A DNA stretch of 64,000 nucleotides from contig JALIGW010000001.1 of NCBI GenBank assembly GCA_023053685.1, forward strand, positions 228,432,434 to 228,496,433, in the 5' to 3' direction. The notes under the pieces are model-generated. The model worked only from the letters and a program-made list of their open reading frames with translations. It ran no database searches and had not been told where the DNA came from. The position numbers were made by a program, and so were the translations under genes. Source of the stretch: Diadophis punctatus similis (taxonomy: Eukaryota; Chordata; Lepidosauria; Squamata; Dipsadidae). Shown in pieces: positions 14,671 through 26,309 of the stretch; positions within the stretch are counted from its first letter, which is position 1, and the number at the start of each line of letters is the position of its first letter.

Positions 14671-15664
14671 ATGCAGAGCCTAAAAGGTCTACCATTACTT
14701 GAGCAAAAGCATACTTTACTTAATCCAGTTTTTTGGGTTTGCATGGATATACTGTGAACAATTGGCTAACAATATGGCCTGGATTCACACAACATACTAG
14801 CCCAAAGGGTACTTGACTAATTTGTGGTTCAGCACATCAAATGACCACAACCTAAATAAATCTTATTACATATGTTCATCAAATTACTGTGGTGTTCCAC
14901 ATTTATTGCACTTCCTTATTACATAGTTTCATTTGACCAGCAGTAGCTTTGGATTGCATCAGATCTGGTTGTGATTGACAGAATAAAACAAAATCTTTAG
15001 AGTACACTAAGAACTGTGCATGTTACAATGACAGCACACTCAGATGTAGGATCCAGCAGCTATTTCTGACATCCTGAATGGAGTTAGGTACAGCGTCTCT
15101 TCTTTCAAAATGCAGCCTTTTCTATAATCCTTTATTCATGGAATAGCTGTAATGCTTATCTCAGCATGAAATGTGCATTAGGAATAAACCAGGGGGAAAA
15201 TAAGAAGCTCAATGGAAGATGTGTGCAGGAACTACAGATGTTCAGTTGATGCTTCCAAAGAAATAGGAATTTAAGGAAAAAGTCATGCAGATATAACCAT
15301 ATCTAGCCCCATTCTGATGCAATTTCCCTTTGTATGACATTAGATTAAAATTTTCTTTTTGCTTACATAAAAGTAAGCACCATTAAACTGAAGAGAGATG
15401 ACTTTTGAATAAACATTTCTAGAAATAGGCTATAAGTGGGCCTTGCAGAAACCTGCAAATGCATCTATGATTTATTTGAAGGCCTACAAGTTTCAACTTT
15501 TTTTACCGATGAAAAAGTTTATATGGTTATTTAGAGTACTACATGAAATATTCTTAAAGCAGGGCGGATTAGATAGCTTTTCTAGTTTTTATTCAGCTCA
15601 CATTTTCATTCCTAAAGACAATAAAGCAGTTCAGAACTAGTCCTTTTCCTAGTTCATCATGCTG
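14671..15664. other. No gene or recognised repeat
   Basis: AT-rich, no supported feature beyond the target duplication at its start. Confidence 0.5.
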
Positions 15665-15976
15665 TACAGGTAGTTCTCAACTTAAGACCACTCTCTTACA
15701 ATTTGAACTTACAATGGACACCCCCTCCAAAGGTACTTATGACTGATTTGAAGTTCTGACTCCTCCTCCCATGGTCACCTGATTCCATTTTGGGCACTCA
15801 GCCCCCAGTCCACATTTATGGCTGTTTGCAGTGTCCAACAATGGGTTTGCTTAATGACCGCTCCAAAAAAAAAGTAATAAATCAGACCAGTGACATGATG
15901 ACCTGCTTAGTGACTGACATAACACATGATCGAAATTCTGGGCTTTGTTATGGTTGTAAGCTGAGGACTACCTATA
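15665..15976. mobile_element. Tigger-like MITE (variant)
   Basis: The ends are ACAGGTAGTTCTCAACTTA and AAGCTGAGGACTACCTATAG, the same termini as the main family, but the interior differs ('ggcactcagcccccagtcc'). It is a diverged or alternative subfamily. Confidence 0.75.
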
Positions 15977-16503
15977 GCCTCTATATTTGCAAAGCAGTGA
16001 CTTTTCTATAGAGTTTGATATATTTTGAGTTCTGTCTTTCCCCTGTTAGCAGTAGTTTGGAAGGAATGTTCCTTTTTCACCTTTGCAGATCCAGTGGTTA
16101 GAAGAATGAGAACCAGATGGCATCCAGATGGGAAAAGATTTGGATTTTGTTGCAGATTTCAACTTTATTTTCTGTGTGATTCTCTGGTGTAACTTCTAAG
16201 AGGGTAGGCCCTCTTTTAAAAAGAGTAGGACCATGCAAACATAAGATTTTAACATATATTTTAGACAAGCATCTCAATTAGTTTCACATTCAGTGAATAT
16301 CTCTTTAAGACGAGATCTTAACAATTATTCATGTTGTTTGTAGGTAAAAATGTGCAGTCATTAACATGCAAGACTTGGATATGCCAGTCTTGATTCAATT
16401 CCTTATGTCTAGTCAGTTAATATTGGACTCTCACATTGTTCTGCAATACCTGGAGCAAAGGTCTGAAAATAATGACTTCTCATATATGTCTTTTTAGGAC
16501 TAA

Positions 16504-16668
16504 GATAGCAATAGCAATAGCGCTTAGACTTATATACCGCTTCATAGTGCTTTACAGCCCTCTCTAAGCAGTTTACAGAGTTCAGCATATTGCCCCCAAG
16601 AATCTGGGTCTTCATTTAACCCACCTCAGAAGGATGGAAGGCTGAGTCAACCTTGAGCCGGTGAGATA
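16504..16668 (-). mobile_element. tRNA-derived SINE, 5'-truncated
   Basis: It shows the SINE tail (AGCAATAGC, then CTTAGACTTATATACCGCTT) and body to TTGAGCCGG; the tRNA-like head is missing. Confidence 0.85.
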
Positions 16669-16836
16669 TTTAAGACATATTTGTATGACATTTGTGCTAC
16701 CTTCACAAAACAGGAGACATTTAATTTTGCTATTATATTTTTTTGTGGAAACAGAATTGCACTTTTAAAAAAACAAATAAACTGATACACTGGGAATATA
16801 TAATGCATTGAGACTGAGCACTCTCTCCTACTAGGT

Positions 16837-16966
16837 CAGGCTGTCAAACTCGCGGCCCTTAGGCTGGATGCATCATGCTGGCCACGCCCACGCCCAGTTT
16901 AGCGAAGGGGAAAAAAGTCACAACATAACATGATGCCACTGTGACGATGTGAGTTTGACTCCCCTG
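16837..16966. mobile_element. 130-bp hAT MITE, CAGGGGTGTCAAACTC family
   Basis: It begins CAGGCTGTCAAACTCGCGG and ends GAGTTTGACTCCCCTG. The flanks TACTAGGT and TACTAGGC match at 7 of 8 bases. The interior 'ggccacgcccacgccc' is shared with 27445-27568. Confidence 0.88.
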
Positions 16967-16977
16967 TACTAGGCAAT

Positions 16978-17170
16978 TTCTATTAATTTTACTAGGCACC
17001 AGTCTAGAAACCAGGAGATGGTGAGTTCCAGTTCTGCCTTAGTCGTAAAAACCATCTGGGTGACCTTGGATCAGTCACTCCCTTAGCCCAACCCACCTCA
17101 CAGAGTAGTAGTTGTGGGGAAAATAGGGGAAGAAGGACTATTAGGTATGTTTGCTCTGGTTTTTAACAAG
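16978..17170 (+). mobile_element. MIR/CORE-like SINE fragment
   Basis: It includes a box B-like GTGAGTTCCAGTTC, then TGGGTGACCTTGGATCAGTC, 'cccaacccacctcacag' and 'gaaaataggggaag', the usual order in sauropsid MIR-like SINEs. Both ends are decayed. A minus-strand relative is at 49672-49810. Confidence 0.6.
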
Positions 17171-17626
17171 CTATGACAGCTGTTACCTTTCTTTCTTTAT
17201 TTCTCTCCAAGTATATACTACGAAGAGTTACTTTTAGTGTAATTTTGTAGCCCCATGTAATAGACAGCATCGCAATAATCTCTATTCAGGGTTTTCTATT
17301 ATTATTATCCCCAGAAGATGGATATAAGATGAAACATCCCAAGTGAGTGAGAATGGAATTTAACAGTTGTAGAATCTGAGTGTGTGTGAAATTTGGTCTA
17401 AGTTACCGTATTTGCTACTCAATAGGAAATTGGTCTAAAAATGCTCAGGGATCCAGAAACCCAGGTAATGTATGGGGATTATGTATCTTTAGTCCATTGA
17501 CACTGCTTGCCACTCATACTATTTCTTCACTCGTTCCTTGCAAGAATCAGGATCCAAATGAGAAGAAAATGTGTCTGAAAATGGAAGGTAAAGAGTAGTT
17601 TTGGAGTACACATGAATATCCTAGGT
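17171..17626. other. No gene or recognised repeat
   Basis: No supportable feature apart from the 8-bp duplication TCCTAGGT at the right edge. Confidence 0.5.
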
Positions 17627-18273
17627 CAGTGATGGCGAACCTATGGCACGTGTGCCACAAGTGGCACGCGGAACCATATTAGTGGGCATGCGAGCTCAGG
17701 TCCGGCGCGCCAGCTGATTTTCAGGCCTTCTGGGCCCACTGTGAGTAGGGAAACAGGCTGTTTCCAGCCTCCAGAGGGGGTGGGGAAGGCCCGTTTTTTG
17801 CTCTTCCCCAAGCTCCAGAGCCTTTCTAGGAGACCCTCCGGAGGCCAGAAATAGCCCATTTGGAAGTTGGGAAACGGGCCATTTCTGGCCTCCGGAGGAC
17901 CTCTAGGGGGGGTGGGGAAGGCTGTTTTCGCCCTCCCCAGGCTCCTAGAAAGGCTCTGGAGCTTGGGGAGTGCAAAAAAACGGGCCTTCCGGTCCAACCA
18001 GAAGTTGGCAAGTGGACCATTTTCTGCCTCCGGAGGGCCTCGCGGTGTGTGTGGGAAAGGCAGTTTTCGCCCTCCCCAGGCTCTTAGAAAGGCTCTGAAG
18101 CCTTGGGAGAATGAAAAACTGCTGTGCCATCACGTGCCAGGAGCGGGTGGTGGTGGTGTCACACGCATATGCGTGGGGGGGGGTGCATGGAATTATGGGT
18201 GTGGGCACGCACGTGCATGATCCCCCGCGCTCCCCCCTTTTGGCACACGAACTAAAAAGGTTCGCCATCACTG
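17627..18273. mobile_element. 647-bp hAT (Buster-like target) MITE with exact TSD
   Basis: The ends are CAGTGATGGCGAACCTATGG and TTCGCCATCACTG; the flanks TCCTAGGT are exact (17619-17626, 18274-18281). The GC-rich interior has repeated GGCCTCCGGAGG-type segments in both orientations, producing long spurious ORFs on both strands. The same family is at 47112-47679 and 49085-49510. Confidence 0.95.
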
Positions 18274-19268
18274 TCCTAGGTACACACTCTCCCTACCCCC
18301 AAAAAATTGCATAAGTGTCTAGACTTGTTGGGAAAAAGTAGAAGAGCTCATGGGTTAATGCCACATTGTTCCATTTCTGGGCTAGGCCCTTCCATGAGGG
18401 TCTGGAATTGAGAATGGTGGCCTGTTATGTACTTTGCAAAGATATGTTGCAGTCATGAAGAGTTTGAACTTTAAAAAGAGCTCTGTTTGATTCAAAAGAA
18501 GCCCAGACTCTCTTGCTTTCAAGCTTACAAGCAAGCCATGAGGTTAGTAATATTTGAAACCATCAGAGAGTATTATATCAGAGGTTTACAATATTCAGTT
18601 GGTTGTATATCTACATATTGAGGCATATACAGTACATCACCATTTTCTGAGACAATAGTCACTAGGATTTCCTAGTCTGTCATATTCTTGTTGCTGCTGG
18701 GTATCTTAGGTTGTTTTGAAGCTGCATCGCATGGGAGAATCGATCCTGGTTGTCTTTGGAAAAGAACAGCTGGACAGTAGACAAAACGAGGGGCAGGTTG
18801 GCATATTAGGAATGTTGGCTATGTGAAGAATAGGCAAGTCAAAATGGTAGATTTCTGGGACACAATTAGAGACCATGTGTTCTTTGTGGGTTTGAAGCTA
18901 TTTCAGTTTGTTGATTTTATTAAATTAGTTTTTTCTTGTAATAAAATTAGGGAGAAAATGTTCATGTTTGTTCTCCTTGTTATTATCCCTGATAGCTTTG
19001 CAAGACTTTTATATTTTAAAGTGCTGGCTTTTCCCGAAAATGAAATTTCCCTTGACCCTGACATGAGACCTGTTCAAACCATTATATTGCCCTATGTATA
19101 AATAATTGCTCCTTGATGCACAATTTGCATTAATGCACTTTTCATGATTTTTTTTTTAAACATAGATCATTGACCTGATGCACAGTATCTCTACTTGCAA
19201 TACAACTTCTAGGATTGCCAGATCTAGGAAAAAGATGTTCTGGAGGTTTTTCTCCCCTGCATAAATGT
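18274..19268. other. No gene or recognised repeat
   Basis: AT-rich. A 92-codon ORF at 18823-19101 resembles no family I know and has no splice or expression evidence. Confidence 0.5.
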
Positions 19269-19276
19269 GGGTGATC

Positions 19277-19722
19277 CAGGGGCGGGTTGCTTGCTTACCG
19301 ATACCGGTGTGCTGCGCGCGCACCTCCACGTTTCATGCGTGCACGCTCACTACATGCGCGTGCCCTCTTGCACGATTTTGGTGAGATTTTGCTTCTGCAC
19401 ATGCGTGGAAGCAAAATCTTGCCGAAATCTTGTGAGGGGATGTACACGTGCGTGCGATTTTGGTGAGATTATGCTTCTGCGCATGCGCGGAAGCAAAATC
19501 TCGCCAAAATCTCGCACGCACATGCATTCCCTCGTGAGTTTTCTGTGAGATTTTGCTTCTGCGCATGCGTAGAAGCAAAAAAGCCGAAAAATTCTTAAAA
19601 AATGATGGCGACGCGCCACTGTCCGGTGAAGACAGTACTGGAGCAGTCGCGTGCAAATTACGTAATTGGCGGGTCCCTACCGAAGCTGCAGACTGGACTG
19701 CACCGGTAGGAACCCACCCCTG
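19277..19722. mobile_element. 446-bp hAT MITE with exact 8-bp TSD
   Basis: The ends are CAGGGGCGGGTTGCTTG and GTAGGAACCCACCCCTG; GGGTGATC flanks both sides (19269-19276, 19723-19730). The interior has several short inverted copies of GATTTTGCTTCTGCGCATGC, which create the 'spurious repeated-peptide' ORFs. It is non-coding. Confidence 0.95.
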
Positions 19723-19730
19723 GGGTGATC

Positions 19731-20488
19731 CACATGTACATTATGGCATATATGTATGTATACATATGTTCAGAATCCAGACCAGAATAAATAAATAATT
19801 GAATTAATAATTAAATTGTCCACAAAATAAGTTTTACTATTAATTGATCTTTTATCTTCATAGGCTACTCATTTTCTTATTTGCATACGAATTACTTTCA
19901 TCACAGAAATACTACAGACATGGATCCCCCATGGATCCAGCAAAAAGAACAGCCAAAAAAAGGGGTGGAGATGAGAAAGATAAAAGAAAGGATAACTCTT
20001 GAATTTGAAAGAAAATAGAAAAAAGAGAAACCATTGAATAAATATGAGGAAAGCAGAAAGAAAGAAAGAAATATTTATTTCTTTATCATATTTATGTCCT
20101 GTAGGCTCCTGAGACAAACCAGTCTTTGTAAAACAGTATACATTCAATATCGTAAATAAAATTCTAACAAACCCTGAAATATGATAAAATATCAGAGTGC
20201 ATTATCTGTACACTACCAAAATTATCACGTCTGTAACCTTTGACTGGGTGAAATGATCCATCTTAGGGCAAAATGTTTTCTACCAAGACACCTCAAATAG
20301 GTTAATTTACAGAATGCTGAGATCCCTGACTCCTATGGAGTGAAATTTTAGAAAGTTGTGGCTTCTTCAGTGCTGCTGGTTGCTGCAGCATCAATGTTCC
20401 CTCACAGCTTCTCACAAGTCCCACATCCCTGTGTGCTCACACGTAATCTTTCCTCCACCCAGCAACAGCCATTTATCTGCCTGTTGGG
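19731..20488. other. No gene or recognised repeat
   Basis: Only a short (AGAA)n run near 20054-20070 stands out. Confidence 0.5.
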
Positions 20489-20728
20489 AAGGAAGGGAAG
20501 GAAGGAAGGAGGAGGGAAGAAGGGAGAAAGAGGGAGGACGGAGAGAAGGAAGCAAGGAAAGAGGAAAGGAAGGAGGAAAGGAGGAAGGAAGGAAGGAAGA
20601 GAGAAATAGGGAGGGAAGGGAGGGAGGGAGGAAGGGGGAGGCATGGAGGAAAGGAAGAAGGGAGAAAGGAAGAGGAAGAAGGACAGAAGGAGAAAGGAAG
20701 GAAGGAACAAGGAGGAAGGAAGGAAGAT
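20489..20728 (+). repeat. Polypurine (GGAA/GAGG)-rich tract, ~240 bp
   Basis: The strand is almost entirely G and A with GGAAGGAA repeats and very few pyrimidines. It gives open frames on both strands (Gly/Arg/Lys/Glu on plus, Pro/Ser/Leu/Phe on minus) that are compositional artefacts. Such tracts can form triplex DNA. Confidence 0.95.
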
Positions 20729-20739
20729 TTCTGTCAGCT

Positions 20740-21661
20740 TCCCACAAGAAAACTCTCTCGGGAAGCCTACAGGAAATCGGAAGCTCCCACTAATTTTCAG
20801 CCCACCTGTGATTGTCATTCTGTTTAGGTTAAGGAAATTTCTATGAAATAATGAGCCGTGTTATAACAGCGAGAAATACACAATAAAAATCCACAGCTAT
20901 GATTTTAAAATCTTGGTCAGCCCTCCTAAAATTATGGATTCCCAGAAGGGAAAGCTTCAGTATAGAAATAACTTTTTAAAATTCTTCATAAAAGAAGTCA
21001 GGGAGAGGCCAACTTAAATCCCAAGGAAAGGCGGCCTATAATACTGGTGCAACCACTAAGAAAACCTTGATTGGATGTTACAAAAGTAGTTGAATTCACC
21101 AGGGAAGCAGCCTCTCCCAAGCAATAGTTAATTGCTAATTTTCCAAAGCATCCACAGTTTTCAGTGGGATGTCTGCAGTCTTGTGCCCACTCACTGTTTC
21201 CTTATTTTCAGTAATTTCTTCTCTGTAAATGTGAATCCCTTGTTCTTATACAGGTAATTATATTGGGGGAAGAAAACCCTCTTCTTTTTGTATAAAAGTT
21301 AAATACTATAGTTGAGACATGATTTCTATGACATCTAAGTGCTAATGAAGAAAGTCGTTTTTATCTTTGCCTTCCCAAGGCCAGTAATTTTCTTTGGTTT
21401 TGAAAGGAGGGAATTGAATTGGCACTTTATTATAAAAGCAACTCCTGTTCATGTTCATTAGTATTGAAGTATTCACAAGTCCAAGTACTGTAATTCTCTC
21501 GCAGGACTGCATCTGTCTTGCAAAATACCACATTGTTCATGACTCTTTAAAAAAAAATACATAAAGAAACTTAAGTATTGTTAAGGGAGTAATCCTAAGG
21601 AATCTTAATTAGAGAGCAGGTCCCATTAAGTATAGGAGATTTAATTCTACACAGTAATATA
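20740..21661. other. No gene or recognised repeat
   Basis: No supportable features. Confidence 0.5.
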
Positions 21662-22049
21662 TACAGGTAGTTTTTGACTAAACAACCACAATTGACACAG
21701 GAACATCCATCACTAAGCATTGGAGTCATTGCTGATTTTACAATCCTTTTTGCCATGGTTGTTAAACAAATCTCACAGTCATTAAGGGGAATCTGACTTC
21801 AAAATCAAGGAAGATTTTGCTTAACAGAAGCCAGCGGGGAAAGTTGCAAATGGCAATCACATGATCCTGGGATGCTGCAACCATTGTAAAGGTGAGCTGG
21901 TTGCCAAGTGCCCAGGTTGTGATCACGTCACCATGGGGACACTTCGACAGTCATAAGTGCAAGGACCAGACACAAGTCGTTTTTTCCCTAGCGTGTTGTA
22001 AATTTGAATGGTCATTAAATGAATTGTTGCAAATCAGGGACTATTTGTA
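21662..22049. mobile_element. Tigger-like MITE
   Basis: It starts TACAGGTAGTTTTTGACTAA and ends AATCAGGGACTATTTGTA; internal blocks TTGCCATGGTTGTTAA and 'tgatcacgtcaccatgggga' follow family order. Confidence 0.75.
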
Positions 22050-22440
22050 AAGTTATATTTATATTGTATTCTAAACTTGTAGTGAGAAGACTGAGAACAG
22101 AATTAAAAGGTGGTTTGCTGTAGTGCTGGAGACACGGATGTTGCATTTTTTAATCTTGGGAAGTCTTGAGTTAATAGTCGTATACTTTATATGTATAGTA
22201 TACTAATCAAATTAGGGAAAGCATGTAGAACATAATTTTTGGAATGCTTTCCAGCTTTTTGGAGTAGTTCTACTCTAGGTCACCTGACCAGACAGGTAGA
22301 CTTACAAAGGACGAGTTCGCAACCCTCCCAGACATTTCTCCTTCAGGGATTCATTGGGGAATTTTTTTTCTTTGAATGTTTTTCTCTGCAGTCTCTAGCC
22401 GGATCTAGCCCATGTTTGAATTCAGCTGTTCTTGTTTCAG

Positions 22441-22935
22441 TATTTATTTATTTATTTAAATGGATTTATATGCCACCCAACTCCCTCTGGGCGGCTCACA
22501 ACATGTCCAGTCCATTTATCAATATAAAAAAGACACAACAATTAAAAACTACAAAAATTAAAAAGAGCATCTAACATTCATAACCAAGGGGGGAGACCCA
22601 TATCTGGTCTGGTTGGTCTCACTTTCACCCCACCTGCCGGAAGAGCCAAGTTTTTATTGCTTTACGGAAGGCCAGCAGGGTGGGGATAGTCCTGATCTCT
22701 GGAGGAAGCTGGTTCCAAAGGGAGGGAGCTCCCACAGAGAAGGCTCTCCCCCTCGGCCCCGCCAACTGGCATTGCTTGGTCGATGGGACCTGGAGGAGAC
22801 CAACTCTGTGGGTCCTAACCGGTCGTAGGGAGGTATGCGGCAGGATGCGGTCCCGAAGGTAACCTGGCCCTGAGCCATGTAGGGCTTTAAAGGTTAAAAC
22901 CAACACCTTAAATTGGATCCGGAGACTAATGGGCA
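22441..22935 (-). pseudogene. L2-type LINE 3' end with C-terminal ORF2 reading
   Basis: The minus strand reads 'RIQFKVLVLTFKALHGS', 'AFSVGAPSLWNQLP' and 'LLAFRKAIKTWLF', the typical end of L2/CR1-clade ORF2, followed by a GGGCGGC-type tail and a (TAAA)n end at 22441-22456. The frame is largely intact over about 130 codons. The 5' truncation is at 'LPISLRIQFK'. Confidence 0.88.
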
Positions 22936-23193
22936 GCCATTTTTGCTCCTGTTCTCTTTTGTGTTTGGAGAATTGTCCTCCTGATAGACAGACAAATAGA
23001 CAGATGGAGGGTGTCCTGAGCCACTTTTCATATTTTCCCCACACCCATTGGGGATGGAATGAATAAAAATAGGAAGCTTCCTCCCTCCTCCAGTGTTTGC
23101 TTGCCTGTTTGCCAGAGAATTTGAAAGTCTGTGTATTATTTTTGTGGACTAAATTGGCCCTACAATGGAACTGCTGTAAAACACATTCTAGAA

Positions 23194-23329
23194 CAGTGTT
23201 TCCCAATCTTGGCAACTTGAAGATGTCTGGACTTCAACTCCCAGAATTTCCCAGCCAGCATTCGCTGGCTGGGGAATTCTGGGAGTTGAAGTCCAGACAT
23301 CTTCAAGTTGCCAAAGTTGGGAAACACTG
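23194..23329. mobile_element. 136-bp near-perfect palindromic MITE (hAT-type)
   Basis: The sequence is almost its own reverse complement. The ends are CAGTGTTTCCCAATCTTGG and its inverse, and the centre is 'cagccagcattcgctggctg'. Flanks TTCTAGAA are exact (23186-23193, 23330-23337) and themselves palindromic. Confidence 0.95.
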
Positions 23330-23337
23330 TTCTAGAA

Positions 23338-24020
23338 CTTGGAATACCGCACTTGCCTGCTTACTGTGTACTAAGCAACCTGATTTACAATTTATGATTC
23401 TTGCATCATAAGAGAGCAGCTGTATCTTAAGCTTTGCTCTGTCACCACTCACGGTACTCCCTCCTCTGCTCAAACTCCAATTACAGACACTCCTGTAGCT
23501 TTCTTTCATAAAATATAACTGACCGGACATCTAACAATTGCTCCTTGAAAGATCAATTTATGTTATGGTGCAATAAAACCACAATGCTACTTGTGAGATT
23601 CAAACCTCAGTCCTGTCTTCTAATATCTGAAATTCTAGTTTGGTACAGTATTGGATTCTAAATCCATTTAGATTTATCCAGGGGTATTCATTCTTTTGTT
23701 TAGTCTCGGATGACTTATGAAGAGTATCTGACAAAACTATAATAAGCTTGCTCATGTTGATCAAGGGAGGAAAAGCAACAGCTCCTAACGGTGTACTTGT
23801 AACCTTGTACTGTAATGCAGCAATAATATTTGACATAAATCAGTATTTTAATAGTTACTTGTCAAGAATTATATTGGTATTGTGACAGTCGGATCATATG
23901 CGTGTTTGCTGGGAAATACAGCCAGGCAATTCCATCTGCCCAGACTATTCAGAATCTGAATTGCTATAAGGAATGTGCCTTCTCACTAAACACATCTTTT
24001 AGTGTCTGATCAATTTGCAT
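23338..24020. other. No gene or recognised repeat
   Basis: No supportable features. Confidence 0.5.
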
Positions 24021-24394
24021 ATAGGTAGTCCTGAATTTATGACTGTAATTGCACCTGGAATTATGATAGTAAGTCGTGCAGGTTGTTAAGCAGGTTGCCA
24101 TGTGACTGCATCCAATATTACAACCTTTGCTGCAGTGGTTGTAAAAGTGAACGCCATGGTCATTAAGCAAATCCATTGTCCGCAATGGGTTTTGGGCATA
24201 AATCTCAGTCATGTGATCCACAGGATGCTGCAATTGACAGTAAATGTGGGTCTTTTGCCAGATGCACAAAATGTAATTGTGTGACTGTGGGGAGAGGGGC
24301 AATTTTGAATCTGGGTATAAGTAGCCCCGGGAAGTTCCACCGTAATTTTGAATGGTCGCTAAGTGACGGGTTATTAAGTGAGGACTATCTGTAT
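24021..24394. mobile_element. Tigger-like MITE
   Basis: It begins ATAGGTAGTCCTGAATTTAT and ends TTAAGTGAGGACTATCTGTA, with typical internal blocks. A chance 158-codon ORF on the minus strand is not a gene. Confidence 0.78.
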
Positions 24395-25620
24395 GCCCTG
24401 CTACTCTGAGGTGGACAATATAAGGTCTGTTGTACTTCATATTTCTGCAGGCCTTTAAAATGCAGGGATTCCTGCAGCATATGAAATGGGTGGCATGAAT
24501 GAAGGCTTATGTTCCTTGGGGTACATGCATTTGCTGGTCTGATTGGCAATTGAAACAGAATCAGATATAACTCTTCTTAGTGATACTTAAAACTACTCCA
24601 TGTATGTATGAGTGGGGATAGAGAAGTCATAAGTGAGCTTGTGTTTTGGGGGCATTTCTTAACTAATTTCTGTAAAAGCCACTGAGCATTTTGTTGCCTC
24701 TATAGTGCAAGAGTGTTCATTGACAATGTTTATAACGAGTTAGAGAGGTTTCATGTGTTCATGTGGCCTTCTCTTGACATCATGACAAAGTGATGGCCTC
24801 CTGATCTTTATAATCTTGAGCTGTTCTCACAGAATACAAAATATTTTATGGATCTTATTCAGTGATGCTATCTAGTGACCGTACATTGTTTATTATAAAG
24901 GAGAGTCCTATACTTCAGGAAGCTGCCCTTTAGATGTATTTAATTTATTTTCTTGGTTTTGCTCTTGAATTTTCCTATGTAAAGCAAAGTTGTAAACATA
25001 AACAATAAATTCTTTTTAAAAAATGAACCTCTTTTTCAATTTGTCCCTTTTCATGTTTGTCCTTTATTTTTTCCAAGAAAATATGAGGACTGTAGGTGTA
25101 TAATTATCTGTTCTGCATTTGATGAGACAGTTACACATCAGTTTGAACTGGGTAGACTGTGAAATACAGTTAATTTACTCTTGTTTACTTAAAATGTTAA
25201 TGTATCATTCAGAACGTTTGCAGGTGGTGTATGGAAAAGTGTATGTTTTGCTGATGAAACTATCAGTAACGTTTGCCTGAAATAAGTTGATTTCTAATCT
25301 GTAATTTGAAGTAAAGTCATCACCAACTTGATTTCCAAAAATACGTGTGCTTTTTTTTTTGCATACAATTTTTGCTGATTACACATCAGTAAGGATGACT
25401 TGGTTAAGGCTAATGCAGTGCTTTTGAAGCAAAGTCCAAGTTGAATAAATAGGTTTCTCTCTCTGACACCTGAACATTTCCTAACCAGTGAGGTTGTTTT
25501 TCCTCCTCAAGCTCAGTGAAGTTAGTGATTCAAATGACTGGATAATCTGTAAATTATCTTTTGAGAATACTTGGTATGTGACATGTAGGTCTTTCTTGCT
25601 TGCCATTTTGATTAATTAGT
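24395..25620. other. No gene recognised; one AATAAA-containing AT-rich stretch
   Basis: A plus-strand 'aacaataaattcttttt' at about 25000 could be a polyadenylation site, but no upstream exon is visible. Confidence 0.45.
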
Positions 25621-25621
25621 T

Positions 25622-26290
25622 TTATTTAAAACATTTATATAGCCATCCATCCTTCAACCAACTCTGGGCAGCTCCCAATCAAAAATAATAAAAATAACAT
25701 ATACATTATTTTAAAAACTATAAAACTCAACCAGGTAAAACAAAACATTAAAAACAACTGAAACCTGACACCAATCAGTGCTAATGTGACATCTTCTAAT
25801 CTTCTCCCAACACTTGGGGGGAAAAGCCAGGCCTTAAAAGCCTTATGGAAGGCTAAAAGTATAGAGGCTTTGTTAGAGGGAGAATAAATCTCACAGAGGC
25901 GATGTTTGATCTTTCCCTCGGAGCTCAGACATTTAGAAATAAAGCCGAAAGTTAAAAGTCTAATAAAATATTTATTTCGGTACAAAAACAATAAATTCTG
26001 AATAATTACATTCTTGCTAATTAAATGCGACTGCTCCCGGTCAGAGCCAAACCACAAGAAGAATAATGGAGAATCAGGAATGCATACATGGTACACGATC
26101 ACATCACGTGTCCTGCTTGTAATGGAATGTACCATAATATTAGGATAGGGGTGCATCACCCTGCATAGACATACAACTGACAATATCCACTACGTGACAG
26201 GCTTGGCAAATTTCAGGGGCAGTGTGTTCCATAGGACAGGGGCTGCCACAGAAAAGACACGCTTCCTAACTCCCATCAGATTATAATATT
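25622..26290 (-). pseudogene. L2-type LINE 3' end interrupted by an LTR-like insertion
   Basis: The minus strand gives 'LLAFHKAFKAWLFPPS' and a GAGTTGG-type tail, as in 22441-22935. L2-like sequence resumes at 26200 after the insert at 25903-26199. Confidence 0.65.
25903..26199 (-). mobile_element. Candidate solo LTR (~297 bp)
   Basis: On the minus strand it starts TGTCACGTAGTGGATATTG and ends GATCAAACA, so it has TGT...ACA termini and internal AATAAA signals (ACCGAAATAAATATT). It interrupts an L2 at 'ggc'. Flanks ggcga/ggctt match at only three of five bases, so the call is moderate. Confidence 0.5.
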
Positions 26291-26309
26291 CTGATGTAAC
26301 AACTGGTGT

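Noticed and set aside
20356..20818. Overlapping long ORFs on both strands (Lys/Glu/Gly/Arg-rich and Pro/Ser/Leu-rich)
   Set aside because: Caused by the polypurine tract, which lacks stop codons by composition.
24900..25020. Possible 3'UTR end with AATAAA
   Set aside because: No upstream coding exon could be linked, and AATAAA is frequent in AT-rich DNA.
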